Assembly: GCA_001873675.1 (NCBI GenBank)
Contig: MNZP01000023.1
Location: forward strand, 1-10,697
Reading direction: 5' to 3'
Length of the DNA: 10,697 nt
Source: Syntrophaceae bacterium CG2_30_49_12
Lineage (GTDB): Bacteria > Desulfobacterota > Syntrophia > Syntrophales > CG2-30-49-12
The notes below the pieces were generated by a model, which was not told the origin of the DNA, did no database searches, and was given only the letters and a program-made list of their open reading frames with translations. Below are positions 1 through 6,822 of this stretch, piece after piece. The number at the start of each line of letters is the position of its first letter. The first letter of the stretch is position 1. Position numbers and translations under genes: made by a program.

Positions 1-16
1 ATACCTGAGTAGTTAC
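1..16. repeat. Truncated right tip of the interspersed inverted-repeat element (copy 1)
   Basis: Bases 3-16 read ACCTGAGTAGTTAC, the same terminal sequence that closes the four complete copies further on. The rest of the element lies before the window, so its orientation, length and left target duplication cannot be judged. It lies about 90 bp upstream of the L32 gene, consistent with the intergenic placement of the other copies. Confidence 0.7.
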
Positions 17-105
17 AAAAAAAGTAAAGGTTAGAAGCCAAATTTGATGCTCTCGTAAAAGTCAGAGATGACGTTAAAAAAGTTTGAAAAGGAAGGAAAA
101 ACTAT

Positions 106-291
106 ATGCCTAACCCGGTTAAAAGACATTCAAAAACGAGGAGAAACAAACGGAGATCTCATGATTTTCTTACACCTTCTCTGCCTTCTTCATGTCCACA
201 GTGTGATGAGCCTAAGTTACCCCATCATGCGTGTCCACACTGTGGAACTTACAAGGGGCGGGAGGTAATTCCGCTCGAAAAAATCTCCTAA
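106..291 (+). CDS. rpmF: Large ribosomal subunit protein L32 (bL32)
   Basis: Structural protein of the 50S ribosomal subunit, 61 residues, the usual size for bL32. The N-terminus (MPNPVKRHSKTRRNKRRSHD) is the basic, RNA-binding L32 signature with the family's typical MP.PK..S..RR.KRR pattern. A zinc ribbon follows, with cysteines at 30, 33, 43 and 46 (CPQC and CPHC), so this is the zinc-binding form rather than the cysteine-free paralogue. GGAAGG at 91-96 lies nine bases before the ATG and supports this start. In related genomes rpmF heads the plsX/fab fatty-acid operon; here acpP follows after 100 bp with no plsX, fabD or fabG in between. An overlapping frame from 68 to 268 is a shadow of this gene. 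Confidence 0.97.
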   Translation: MPNPVKRHSKTRRNKRRSHDFLTPSLPSSCPQCDEPKLPHHACPHCGTYKGREVIPLEKIS

Positions 292-391
292 AAGTTTGAT
301 CAGCAGTACATGAGACTTTCAGGGGAAATAGCTCTGAAGATGTAAACGGCAAGCAATCAACAACCGGCAAAATGACAGGGGGTAAGGGTTT
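292..391. other. Intergenic spacer between rpmF and acpP
   Basis: This 100-bp spacer holds no recognisable gene and no strong hairpin with a T-tract. The only signal I can support is the acpP ribosome binding site AGGGGG at 377-382, nine bases before the ATG. In many relatives several lipid synthesis genes would occupy this position. Confidence 0.5.
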
Positions 392-628
392 ATGACTCTT
401 GAAGAAAAGGTCATAGATATTATTATGGAACAACTGGATGTCTCGAGGGAAGAATGTGTACCGGAGGCATCCTTTCAAAATGATCTGGGGGCCGATTCCC
501 TTGATCTCATTGAACTGATCATGGGAATGGAAGAAAATTTCGGGATGCAGATCGCCGATGATGAACTGGAAAAAATCAGCACCGTTCGGGATGTGATTGA
601 TTTTCTGAAGAGTAAGGGTATATCTTAA
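392..628 (+). CDS. acpP: Acyl carrier protein
   Basis: Small acidic carrier of growing acyl chains in type II fatty-acid synthesis, cytoplasmic, 78 residues, the normal ACP length. The phosphopantetheine attachment motif is GADSLDLIEL, with the modified serine at residue 36 inside the invariant DSL at the start of helix II. The flanking sequence (F.NDLGADSLD..E.IM..E..F...I.DDE...I.TV.D...) is canonical. AGGGGG at 377-382 gives a well-spaced ribosome binding site. It lies directly upstream of fabF, whose product uses acyl-ACP as substrate, which supports the housekeeping fatty-acid ACP rather than a polyketide-type carrier. A repeat-rich 88-bp spacer separates the two genes. Confidence 0.97.
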   Translation: MTLEEKVIDIIMEQLDVSREECVPEASFQNDLGADSLDLIELIMGMEENFGMQIADDELEKISTVRDVIDFLKSKGIS

Positions 629-631
629 GTT

Positions 632-706
632 AAGTGCCTAAAGTGATCTAAAGTTAGAAAATCTTACCTTAACTTTAGGCACTTCCAACTTTAGGCACTT
701 CCAACT
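632..706. repeat. Palindromic/direct repeat cluster between acpP and fabF
   Basis: AAGTGCCTAAAGT (632-644) and its exact reverse complement ACTTTAGGCACTT (672-684) form a perfect 13-bp inverted repeat with a 27-nt loop. The right arm is then repeated in tandem: ACTTTAGGCACTTCCAACT occurs at 672-690 and again at 688-706, a 16-bp period. A partial extra copy (CTAAAGTTA) lies in the loop at 648-656. The second direct copy ends at 706, directly against the fabF Shine-Dalgarno GGAG. The sequence differs from the GTAACTACTCAGG elements and is a separate repeat family. Whether it is dispersed in the genome cannot be seen here. Confidence 0.85.
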
Positions 707-719
707 GGAGAATTTCTTG
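707..719 (+). promoter_or_regulatory. Ribosome binding site and TTG start of fabF
   Basis: GGAG at 707-710 lies six bases before TTG at 717-719. That TTG is the only start giving the family-typical N-terminus MKRRVVITGLG. The next in-frame alternative, GTG at 732, would remove the first five residues of the opening beta strand. Confidence 0.7.
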
Positions 720-1958
720 AAAAGAAGGGTCGTGATAACGGGCCTTGGCGCGGTTACTCCCCTCGGTAACAGTGTCAAAGAAACATGGGAGGGGGTCTGC
801 GCGGGGAGATCGGGAATCGGAAAGATCACAAAATTTGATACGACCGGTTACAAGACAAAAATCGCCGGTGAATTGAAGCATTTTGATCCCCTTAACTTTG
901 TCGGTAAAAAGGAGCTTCACCGCTTAGATGATTTCATTGTCTACGCTTTAGCATCTGCCCAAATGGCTTTGGATGATGCGGCATTGACCATTGATAATGC
1001 GATTGCCGAGAGGGTAGGCGTGATAATAGGATCAGCGATCGGGGGGCTTGCCACCCTGGAGAGGGAAAAGGAAACAATCATCAATGCCGGTCCCCAAAAG
1101 GTGTTTCTCTTTACCATTCCGGCAGTTCTCGCAAACCATGGTGCCGGTCAAGTGTCTATCAGGTTTGGGGCCAAGGGACCTATAAACTGTCCTGTAACGG
1201 CATGCGCGGCAGGGACCAATGCCGTTGGAGATTCCTTCCGTATTATATCTCACGGCTATGCCGATGTAATGATTGCAGGGGGCGCCGAGGCGGCTGTTTC
1301 TCCACTCTGTATAGCCGGGTTCAATGTCATGAAGGCGATCTCCGTAAATAACGATTACCCTGAAAAGGCAAGCAGACCTTTTGACAGAGACAGGGATGGT
1401 TTTGTCGTCAGCGAAGGATGCGGCATTCTGATCTTAGAAGAATTATCGTTTGCCAGGAACAGGGGGGCCAGGATATATGCGGAGGTGGTTGGCTACGGGT
1501 CGACCAGTGACGCCTTTCACATGGTAGCACCGCCTCCCGGCCACGAAGGAGCCGCCAGATGCATGCAGCTTGCCCTGGAGGAGGCGGGGATGAGTCCCGC
1601 CGAGATTGACTACATCAATGCCCATGGCACATCAACACCGCTCAATGACGTATACGAGACAGAAGCCATCAGGACAGTTTTTGGAAAACACAGTAAAGCG
1701 ATTGCCGTGAGCTCAACAAAATCCATGACCGGCCATCTGTTAGGCGCTGCCGGTGGTGTGGAAGCCATGATAGCGGTAAAGTCTGTTTACGAAGGCATTA
1801 TTCCGCCAACCATCAATCTGGACCATCCCGATCCCGCCTGCGACTTAGACTATGTCCCCCATAAACCAAGAAAAAAGGAAATAAATACCGCTATGTCCAA
1901 CACCTTCGGTTTTGGCGGGGTAAATGCGGTTCTGATAGTCAAGAAATTCAGCGAATAA
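717..1958 (+). CDS. fabF: Beta-ketoacyl-ACP synthase II (KAS II)
   Basis: Condenses malonyl-ACP with acyl-ACP in the elongation step of type II fatty-acid synthesis; 413 residues, matching the FabF length. The Cys-His-His triad is present: Cys163 in TACAAGTNA, His303 in NAHGTSTPLND and His340 in KSMTGHLLGAAG, with the conserved lysine at 335. The C-terminal NTFGFGGVNA loop is also present. These positions coincide with those I recall for E. coli FabF, which argues for FabF rather than FabB, where the active-site surroundings differ. Translation starts at TTG (717) behind GGAG at 707-710. rpiB begins three bases after the stop, so the two are almost certainly co-transcribed. Confidence 0.97.
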   Translation: MKRRVVITGLGAVTPLGNSVKETWEGVCAGRSGIGKITKFDTTGYKTKIAGELKHFDPLNFVGKKELHRLDDFIVYALASAQMALDDAALTIDNAIAERVGVIIGSAIGGLATLEREKETIINAGPQKVFLFTIPAVLANHGAGQVSIRFGAKGPINCPVTACAAGTNAVGDSFRIISHGYADVMIAGGAEAAVSPLCIAGFNVMKAISVNNDYPEKASRPFDRDRDGFVVSEGCGILILEELSFARNRGARIYAEVVGYGSTSDAFHMVAPPPGHEGAARCMQLALEEAGMSPAEIDYINAHGTSTPLNDVYETEAIRTVFGKHSKAIAVSSTKSMTGHLLGAAGGVEAMIAVKSVYEGIIPPTINLDHPDPACDLDYVPHKPRKKEINTAMSNTFGFGGVNAVLIVKKFSE

Positions 1959-1961
1959 GAA

Positions 1962-2423
1962 ATGGATGCAAAGAGAATCATCATCGGCTCGGACCATGCC
2001 GGATACCACCTTAAAGAGACAATCAAGCAATACTTAGCCGAAATGGGTCATGAGATTACCGATGTGGGAACTCACTGTATGGACGATACCGACTACCCTG
2101 ACTTTGGTATCATGGTAAGCAAAAGGGTTTCTTCGGGAGAATTTACCCGTGGTATATTGATCTGTGGTTCTGGAGTCGGCATGACCATCGTCGCTAATAA
2201 ATTTCCCTCTGTTAGAGCAGTCTTATGCCTCGATGAAGATACGGCACGCATGAGCAGGCTTCACAATGACACCAATGTTCTTGTCCTCGCCGGCAGGCGA
2301 ACGGATATAGAGAGGGCGAAAACGATCACCGGTACATGGTTGAAAACAGCTTTTGAGGGAGGACGTCATCAGAGACGTCTCGATAAAATCAGGGACATGG
2401 AAAGGAAGTTGTGCGGCAGGTAA
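1962..2423 (+). CDS. rpiB: Ribose-5-phosphate isomerase B
   Basis: Interconverts ribose 5-phosphate and ribulose 5-phosphate in the pentose phosphate pathway; 153 residues, as usual for RpiB/LacAB-type isomerases. The opening IIIGSDHAGYHLKE holds the phosphate/sugar-binding Asp11-His12. Cys68 in LICGSGVGM is the expected catalytic cysteine, and H101-N102-D103 in SRLHNDTNVLVLAGR is the ring-opening histidine region. Ribulose 5-phosphate is also the substrate of RibBA encoded downstream, so its placement with the rib genes makes metabolic sense. The start lies three bases after the fabF stop with no clear Shine-Dalgarno, suggesting translational coupling. The C-terminus is slightly extended and basic. 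Confidence 0.96.
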   Translation: MDAKRIIIGSDHAGYHLKETIKQYLAEMGHEITDVGTHCMDDTDYPDFGIMVSKRVSSGEFTRGILICGSGVGMTIVANKFPSVRAVLCLDEDTARMSRLHNDTNVLVLAGRRTDIERAKTITGTWLKTAFEGGRHQRRLDKIRDMERKLCGR

Positions 2424-2474
2424 TCGCTTAAAATGGCACATATATCTCTATGCTGCGCTTGGGCATTTTGAAAC

Positions 2475-2480
2475 AGGAGG
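2475..2480 (+). promoter_or_regulatory. glyA ribosome binding site
   Basis: AGGAGG lies 11 bases before the ATG at 2492. It selects that ATG over the in-frame ATG at 2504, and over the nearer TTG at 2488, whose frame closes after eight codons. Confidence 0.65.
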
Positions 2481-2491
2481 ACAGATATTGA

Positions 2492-3739
2492 ATGGCGATA
2501 TTAATGAAAACTGACCCGGAGGTCGCCGGGGCTATCCTGCGGGAAACTCAGAGACAGGCAGAAAAACTGAACCTTATCACGTCGGAAAATTTCGTGAGTG
2601 AAGCTGTCCTCGAGGCGCAGGGAAGTATCCTGACGAATAAATATGCCGAAGGCTATCCGGGAAAGAGATATTACGGGGGATGCAAATTTGCAGATACCGT
2701 GGAAACACTCGCTATCGAGCGATGTAAACAGCTCTTCGATGCCGAACATGTAAACGTCCAGCCCCATTCGGGCACCCAAGCCAATATGGCTGTTTACTTT
2801 TCGGCCCTGCAACCGGGGGACACAATTTTAGGGATGAATCTCTCCCATGGAGGGCATCTTTCACACGGAAGCCCGGCAAACTTTTCGGGAAGATTTTACC
2901 ATGTTGTTCCTTATGGCGTTGACAGAGAAACGGAAACAATTGATTTCAATGAAGTGGAAGCTCTGGCTAAAAAGCACAGGCCAAAGCTTATTGTTGCCGG
3001 GGCCAGCGCCTATCCGAGGGTCATAGACTTTGAAAAATTCAGAATGGTTGCCGATCTGGTAGGAGCAATGGTTGTGGCGGATATCGCCCATATTGCGGGC
3101 CTGGTCGCCACAGGACTTCATCCTTCACCGGTTAAGATCTCCGAGTTTGTAACCTCAACAACACACAAGACACTGCGTGGTCCACGAGGCGGTTTCGTCA
3201 TGTGCCGGAAGGAATTCGCTAAAATGCTGGACAGTTGCGTATTCCCCGGTATGCAGGGCGGTCCCCTGATGCATGTCATTGCCGCCAAAGCTGTAGCCTT
3301 TAAAGAGGCCCTTTCCGGTGAATTCAAGGACTACCAATCCCAGGTCGTGAAAAACGCCAGGACCATGGCAGATGAACTGAGTTCTCAGGGATTTCGCCTT
3401 GTCTCGGGAGGCACCGATAATCACATGGTTCTGGCTGATCTGACAGATAAAAGGATTACGGGGAAAGATGCCCAGGAGATCCTTGACCGGGCAGGAATTG
3501 TGGTAAACAAAAACGGCATACCATTCGATATGAGAGGCCCCCAAATCACCAGCGGTATCAGAATCGGCACGCCGGCAGTTACGACGAGGGGCATGAAGGA
3601 AGGGGAAATGAAAATCATTGCTCGCCTTATTTCCGAAGTCCTCATGCATATAGATAACGAGAAGCGCCTACAGGAAATCGGTGAGGAAGTTAAAGCCCTC
3701 TGCGAGAAATTTCCCCTGTACAGCGAAAGGCTGAGATAA
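2492..3739 (+). CDS. glyA: Serine hydroxymethyltransferase
   Basis: PLP enzyme that converts serine and tetrahydrofolate to glycine and methylene-tetrahydrofolate, the main one-carbon supply; 415 residues, the usual bacterial length. Signatures in order: LNLITSENFVSEAVLEAQGS near residue 27, the YAEGYPGKRYYGGC substrate region near 51-64, HSGTQANMAVY near 92, the VVADIAHIAGLVA cofactor aspartate/histidine segment near 194-206, and the Schiff-base Lys226 in TSTTHKTLRGPRGG. The C-terminal NKNGIPFD and SGIRIGTPAVTTRG motifs are intact. The start follows AGGAGG at 2475-2480. A 68-bp spacer separates it from rpiB, and a hairpin plus an inserted repeat element follow its stop. Confidence 0.98.
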   Translation: MAILMKTDPEVAGAILRETQRQAEKLNLITSENFVSEAVLEAQGSILTNKYAEGYPGKRYYGGCKFADTVETLAIERCKQLFDAEHVNVQPHSGTQANMAVYFSALQPGDTILGMNLSHGGHLSHGSPANFSGRFYHVVPYGVDRETETIDFNEVEALAKKHRPKLIVAGASAYPRVIDFEKFRMVADLVGAMVVADIAHIAGLVATGLHPSPVKISEFVTSTTHKTLRGPRGGFVMCRKEFAKMLDSCVFPGMQGGPLMHVIAAKAVAFKEALSGEFKDYQSQVVKNARTMADELSSQGFRLVSGGTDNHMVLADLTDKRITGKDAQEILDRAGIVVNKNGIPFDMRGPQITSGIRIGTPAVTTRGMKEGEMKIIARLISEVLMHIDNEKRLQEIGEEVKALCEKFPLYSERLR

Positions 3740-3740
3740 G

Positions 3741-3776
3741 TCGTATGTCGTATCTCAAAAGACGTACGACGTATGA
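3741..3776. repeat. Inverted repeat / hairpin just after glyA
   Basis: The 13 bases TCGTATGTCGTAT (3741-3753) face GTACGACGTATGA (3764-3776). With G-U pairs the RNA forms a continuous 13-bp stem with a ten-base loop, starting two bases after the glyA stop. No U-run follows (TATATAAATAAAG instead), so it does not look like a classical intrinsic terminator. It could be a 3'-end stabilising hairpin or a copy of a short palindromic repeat family. Confidence 0.6.
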
Positions 3777-3789
3777 TATATAAATAAAG

Positions 3790-3910
3790 GTAACTACTCA
3801 GGTTATCAGGTTCATGGTTCACGGTTCACGGTTGGTTGGCTTGCACTCTTCATATTTCATCAGTCTAACCTTGAACCGTGAACCCCGGAACTTTGAACCT
3901 GAATAGTTAC
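3790..3910 (-). mobile_element. MITE-like element with inverted termini and 8-bp target duplication (copy 2)
   Basis: The 121-bp element starts GTAACTACTCAGGTT and ends AACCTGAATAGTTAC. An ungapped comparison of the outer 35 bp of the two ends gives 27 matches, with a variable centre and a shared GGTTCACGG inner block. It is flanked by a perfect 8-bp direct repeat, AAATAAAG, at 3782-3789 and 3911-3918. The ends are distinguishable: the left has CAGGTTATCAGGTTCA (A end), the right, read in reverse, CAGGTTCAAAGTTCC (B end). Reading B to A on the minus strand, the core around 3830-3868 encodes RLMKYEECKPTNREP then stop, matching copies 3 and 4. No transposase gene is present. It separates glyA from the deaminase gene, ending 15 bases before its ATG. 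Confidence 0.88.
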
Positions 3911-3925
3911 AAATAAAGATGAAAC

Positions 3926-4414
3926 ATGACAGATAATACATTTACCTCACACGGTCGGGGGGCGGGTCAGAAAACTCACCGGCCGGACTGGGATGAATAT
4001 TTCATGGATATCGCGGAACTTGTAGCGAGGCGTTCCACATGTCGGAGGCGCGCCGTCGGCGCCCTTCTGGTTAGAGAGCGGAGAATACTTACTACAGGCT
4101 ATAACGGCGCCCCAACGGGAATGCGCCATTGTCTGGATATTGGATGTTTGCGGGAACAACTCGGAATTCCTTCCGGTGAGCGTCATGAACTCTGCCGGGG
4201 GCTGCATGCCGAACAGAATGCCCTTATCCAGGCTGCTCTCCACGGGGTAAGCGTGAAGGGGGCAACACTTTACTCCACCAATCATCCTTGCATCATCTGT
4301 ACAAAAATGCTCATCAATGGAGGTATCGTCATGGTCATCTTCCGGGAAGGCTACAGAGATAAAATGGCTGAGGAAATGTTTCAGGAAGCCGGTATAGGAG
4401 TATCTCAGTTATGA
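3926..4414 (+). CDS. dCMP deaminase family protein (ComEB-like)
   Basis: Zinc-dependent deaminase, 162 residues, most likely converting dCMP to dUMP for thymidylate synthesis. The catalytic zinc site is visible: His94-Ala-Glu96 in LHAEQNAL and Pro121-Cys122-x-x-Cys125 in NHPCIICTKM. Additional cysteines (39, 69, 74, 90) fit the second zinc site known in dCMP deaminases. RPDWDEYFMDIAELVARRS and RILTTGYNGAPTG are typical of the ComEB/dCMP deaminase group. Homologues usually begin near this RP.WDEYF, so the first 18 residues (Gly/Arg/His-rich) are an extension; no alternative start codon lies between. There is no good Shine-Dalgarno before the ATG, where the repeat element has inserted. It overlaps nrdR by four bases (ATGA). 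Confidence 0.88.
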   Translation: MTDNTFTSHGRGAGQKTHRPDWDEYFMDIAELVARRSTCRRRAVGALLVRERRILTTGYNGAPTGMRHCLDIGCLREQLGIPSGERHELCRGLHAEQNALIQAALHGVSVKGATLYSTNHPCIICTKMLINGGIVMVIFREGYRDKMAEEMFQEAGIGVSQL

Positions 4415-4884
4415 AATGTCCCCTTTGTGGAAAGGCGGAAAACAAGGTGGTTGATTCACGCGTTTGCAAGGATGGCAGCGCTATTCGAAGACGGCGCGAG
4501 TGTCTCGACTGTGAAGGTCGCTTTACCACTTACGAATTCGTCGAAAAAGTCCTGCCTGTAGTAATCAAAAAGGATGGCCGTAGAGAACCTTTTGACAGGA
4601 CAAAGATACAAAACGGCATCAAGAAGGCATGTGAAAAACGTCCTATCAGTATTGACACCATCGAGAGCATCGTGGAGAGTATCGAGCAAGCCTGCCAGAA
4701 TTCTTATGGGAAAGAAATCCCCTCGTCTGTTATAGGAGAGAAGGTCATGGAAGAGCTTCAGAAACTTGACGGTGTTGCCTACGTGAGGTTCGCCTCGGTA
4801 TACAGGGAATTTCGTGATGTTAGTGAATTCTTAAAGGAACTCAAGACCTTCATGAGTGCCAACAAAGCAGGCAACAAACAGTAG
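4411..4884 (+). CDS. nrdR: Transcriptional repressor NrdR
   Basis: Nucleotide-sensing repressor of ribonucleotide reductase operons, 157 residues, the usual size. The N-terminal zinc ribbon has Cys3, Cys6, Cys31 and Cys34 (MKCPLCG...CLDCEGRFTTYE), with the conserved VVDSR and RRRREC stretch between. The ATP-cone follows from about residue 48 (VVIKKDGRREPFDRTKI) to about 138 (YVRFASVYREF), binding ATP/dATP. The start overlaps the deaminase stop as ATGA, with AGGAG at 4396-4400 ten bases upstream. The overlap places dCMP deamination and dNTP-pool control in one transcript. I saw no NrdR-box pair in the window, so its own targets are elsewhere. Confidence 0.98.
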   Translation: MKCPLCGKAENKVVDSRVCKDGSAIRRRRECLDCEGRFTTYEFVEKVLPVVIKKDGRREPFDRTKIQNGIKKACEKRPISIDTIESIVESIEQACQNSYGKEIPSSVIGEKVMEELQKLDGVAYVRFASVYREFRDVSEFLKELKTFMSANKAGNKQ

Positions 4885-4890
4885 TTACCC

Positions 4891-5538
4891 ATGTTCACCG
4901 GTATCATAGAAGCCATCGGTTCCATCGGGAAAATGACCAGAAGGGGAGAAGACGCCTTTCTGGAGATTGATACACCTATGAACCTCGATAACCTCAAGGT
5001 TGGTGATAGTGTAGCCGTTAATGGCGCCTGTCTTACGGTGACCACAAAAAGCGGCAGGAGCTTTACAGCGGACGTATCATCGGAAACATTGGCAAGAACA
5101 AACCTCAAAACACTGAAGAGAGGGGATAAGGTAAATTTGGAAAAGGCATTACGATTGACTGATCCCCTGGGTGGGCATATTGTCCTCGGGCATGTGGATG
5201 GAATGGGAAAAATTCAGGAAAAGGTCGTAAAATCCAGTTCTATCCAGTTTGGCGTGGAGATTGATGAAATGTTAAGTCGCTATATCGTGGAAAAGGGTTC
5301 GATAGCGGTTGACGGGATAAGTTTAACCGTAAATCGGTGTAAAAAAAATAGGGTTTATGTTAATATAATTCCCCATACGACTCAGGTTACCACATTAGAT
5401 TTAAAGAAAACGACCGATTTGGTTAATATAGAAACAGATATCCTGGGAAAGTATGTGGAGAAACTCCTCGATCATAACAAAGATCTTCTCCAGGGGGTTA
5501 ATGCGGACTTTCTGGCGAAACACGGCTTTTTAAAGTGA
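4891..5538 (+). CDS. ribE: Riboflavin synthase, alpha subunit
   Basis: Dismutates two 6,7-dimethyl-8-ribityllumazine molecules to riboflavin plus a pyrimidinedione; 215 residues. Two tandem lumazine-binding domains are evident. The first opens with MFTGIIEAIGSI and carries NGACLTV; the second opens near residue 97 with GGHIVLGHVDGMGKI and carries DGISLTV. The duplicated architecture and the MFTGII start are diagnostic. It starts six bases after the nrdR stop with no recognisable Shine-Dalgarno, implying coupling to nrdR translation. In many related genomes ribD sits between nrdR and this gene; here it is absent. The symbol ribE follows Bacillus-type operon usage; the E. coli equivalent is called ribC or ribE. 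Confidence 0.96.
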   Translation: MFTGIIEAIGSIGKMTRRGEDAFLEIDTPMNLDNLKVGDSVAVNGACLTVTTKSGRSFTADVSSETLARTNLKTLKRGDKVNLEKALRLTDPLGGHIVLGHVDGMGKIQEKVVKSSSIQFGVEIDEMLSRYIVEKGSIAVDGISLTVNRCKKNRVYVNIIPHTTQVTTLDLKKTTDLVNIETDILGKYVEKLLDHNKDLLQGVNADFLAKHGFLK

Positions 5539-5573
5539 AAATTTAAAATTAATTGCAGGGATGGTGAAGGTAT

Positions 5574-6776
5574 ATGGGTGTGAGTACAATTCAGGAGGCC
5601 GTTGAAGATATTAAAGACGGTAAAATGGTCATCTTAGTGGATGATGAGGACAGAGAAAACGAAGGTGACCTCTGCATAGCGGCGGAAACTGTGACGGCAG
5701 AAGCTATCAATTTCATGGCCAGGTACGGAAGGGGACTGATCTGCCTCCCCTTGAATGGAGAGCTTGCCGATAAGTTGAACCTTTTCCCCATGGTAAGGGA
5801 TAATCAGTCGCGTTTCGGGACGGCCTTTACCGTTTCTATCGAGGCGAAACACGGTGTGACTACCGGGATTTCTGCTGCCGACAGGGCCACGACAATCAGA
5901 ACGGCTGTTGCCGACAACATCAAACCTGATGACCTGGTCAGTCCGGGACATGTCTTTCCCATTCGCGCCAGAAAGGGGGGAGTGCTGGTGAGAACCGGGC
6001 AGACGGAGGGCTCTGTGGACATGGCCCGTTTAGCCGGCCTGAAACCGGCCGCTGTGATCTGCGAGATCATGAAGGACGATGGCACCATGGCGCGGATGCC
6101 TGACCTGGAGGTTTTTTCAAAGGAACATGATTTAAAGATTGTAACCATCGCCGATCTCATCAATTTCAGAATGCAGAATGAATCACTGGTCAGGAGGGTG
6201 GCGACGGCTACCATTCCTACTCGATATGGCAGTGAATTTAAACTCATCGTTTACGAAAATGATGTGGATGACATGAAACACGTTGCTCTGGTTAAGGGCG
6301 AGATTGAACCGGAAGACGAGGTGTTGGTGAGGGTCCATTCGGAATGTCTCACCGGCGATGTCTTCGGCTCCGAGAGGTGCGACTGCGGCGAACAGCTCCA
6401 TACGGCCATGATGATGGTAGAGGAAGCGGGCAAAGGTGTCATTGTATATATGCATCAGGAAGGAAGAGGGATCGGCCTGATCAATAAGATCAAGGCCTAT
6501 GAATTACAGGAACACGGGAAAGATACGGTGGAGGCCAATATCGCACTCGGTTTTAAGGCGGATCTGAGGGACTACGGCATTGGCGCCCAGATCCTCGTTG
6601 ATCTGGGTGTCAGAAAGATGCGCCTGATGACCAATAACCCCAAAAAGATTGTCGGCCTTGAGGGTTACGGTATGACCGTCACCGGGCGGGTTCCCATCGA
6701 GATCGAACCGAACAAGAATAATCTCCACTATCTGGTAACAAAGAAGAAGAAGATGGGGCATATGCTGAAAATATAA
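5574..6776 (+). CDS. ribBA: Bifunctional 3,4-dihydroxy-2-butanone-4-phosphate synthase / GTP cyclohydrolase II
   Basis: Supplies both branches of riboflavin synthesis: ribulose 5-phosphate to dihydroxybutanone phosphate, and GTP to the pyrimidine precursor. It is 400 residues, the normal fusion length. The N-terminal RibB domain (about 1-200) has DDEDRENEGD at 23-32, TGISAADR near 98-104 and SPGHVFPI...GGVLVRTGQTEGSVD at 123-149. The C-terminal RibA domain (about 205-400) has zinc cysteines 258, 269 and 271 (HSECLTGDVFGSERCDCGEQL), HQEGRGIGL with Arg298, DLRDYGIGAQIL and TNNPKK at 353-358. Both active sites look intact, unlike some RibBA proteins with a degenerate RibA half. The ATG at 5574 has GAAGG only three bases away; GTG at 5580 (giving MSTIQEAV) is a better-spaced alternative. 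Confidence 0.97.
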   Translation: MGVSTIQEAVEDIKDGKMVILVDDEDRENEGDLCIAAETVTAEAINFMARYGRGLICLPLNGELADKLNLFPMVRDNQSRFGTAFTVSIEAKHGVTTGISAADRATTIRTAVADNIKPDDLVSPGHVFPIRARKGGVLVRTGQTEGSVDMARLAGLKPAAVICEIMKDDGTMARMPDLEVFSKEHDLKIVTIADLINFRMQNESLVRRVATATIPTRYGSEFKLIVYENDVDDMKHVALVKGEIEPEDEVLVRVHSECLTGDVFGSERCDCGEQLHTAMMMVEEAGKGVIVYMHQEGRGIGLINKIKAYELQEHGKDTVEANIALGFKADLRDYGIGAQILVDLGVRKMRLMTNNPKKIVGLEGYGMTVTGRVPIEIEPNKNNLHYLVTKKKKMGHMLKI

Positions 6777-6786
6777 AATGTAAGCT

Positions 6787-6814
6787 GTCAGCAATCAGCC
6801 GTCAGCTTTCAGCA
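6787..6814. repeat. Four-copy heptad tandem repeat (NTCAGCN)
   Basis: Four consecutive 7-bp units, GTCAGCA ATCAGCC GTCAGCT TTCAGCA, share the core TCAGC. They begin ten bases after the ribBA stop and end eight bases before copy 3 of the mobile element. The array is non-coding and was seen once in the window. Function unknown; it is a simple tandem repeat that may vary in copy number between strains. Confidence 0.65.
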
Positions 6815-6822
6815 ACATTTTG

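Noticed and set aside
3155..3649. 164-codon open frame on the minus strand
   Set aside because: It lies entirely antisense to glyA, whose motifs and full length are unmistakable, and its translation resembles no family I know.
4880..4888. AGTAGTTAC between nrdR and ribE, resembling an element tip
   Set aside because: Only nine bases match, no opposite end or CCTG block is nearby, and it overlaps the nrdR stop. Most likely chance.
5539..5573. Possible FMN riboswitch in front of the rib genes
   Set aside because: The spacer is only 35 bases, and none of the other rib leaders shows RFN-element signature blocks.
5804..6247. 147-codon open frame on the minus strand
   Set aside because: It is antisense to ribBA, with composition typical of a shadow frame and no ribosome binding site or recognisable domain.
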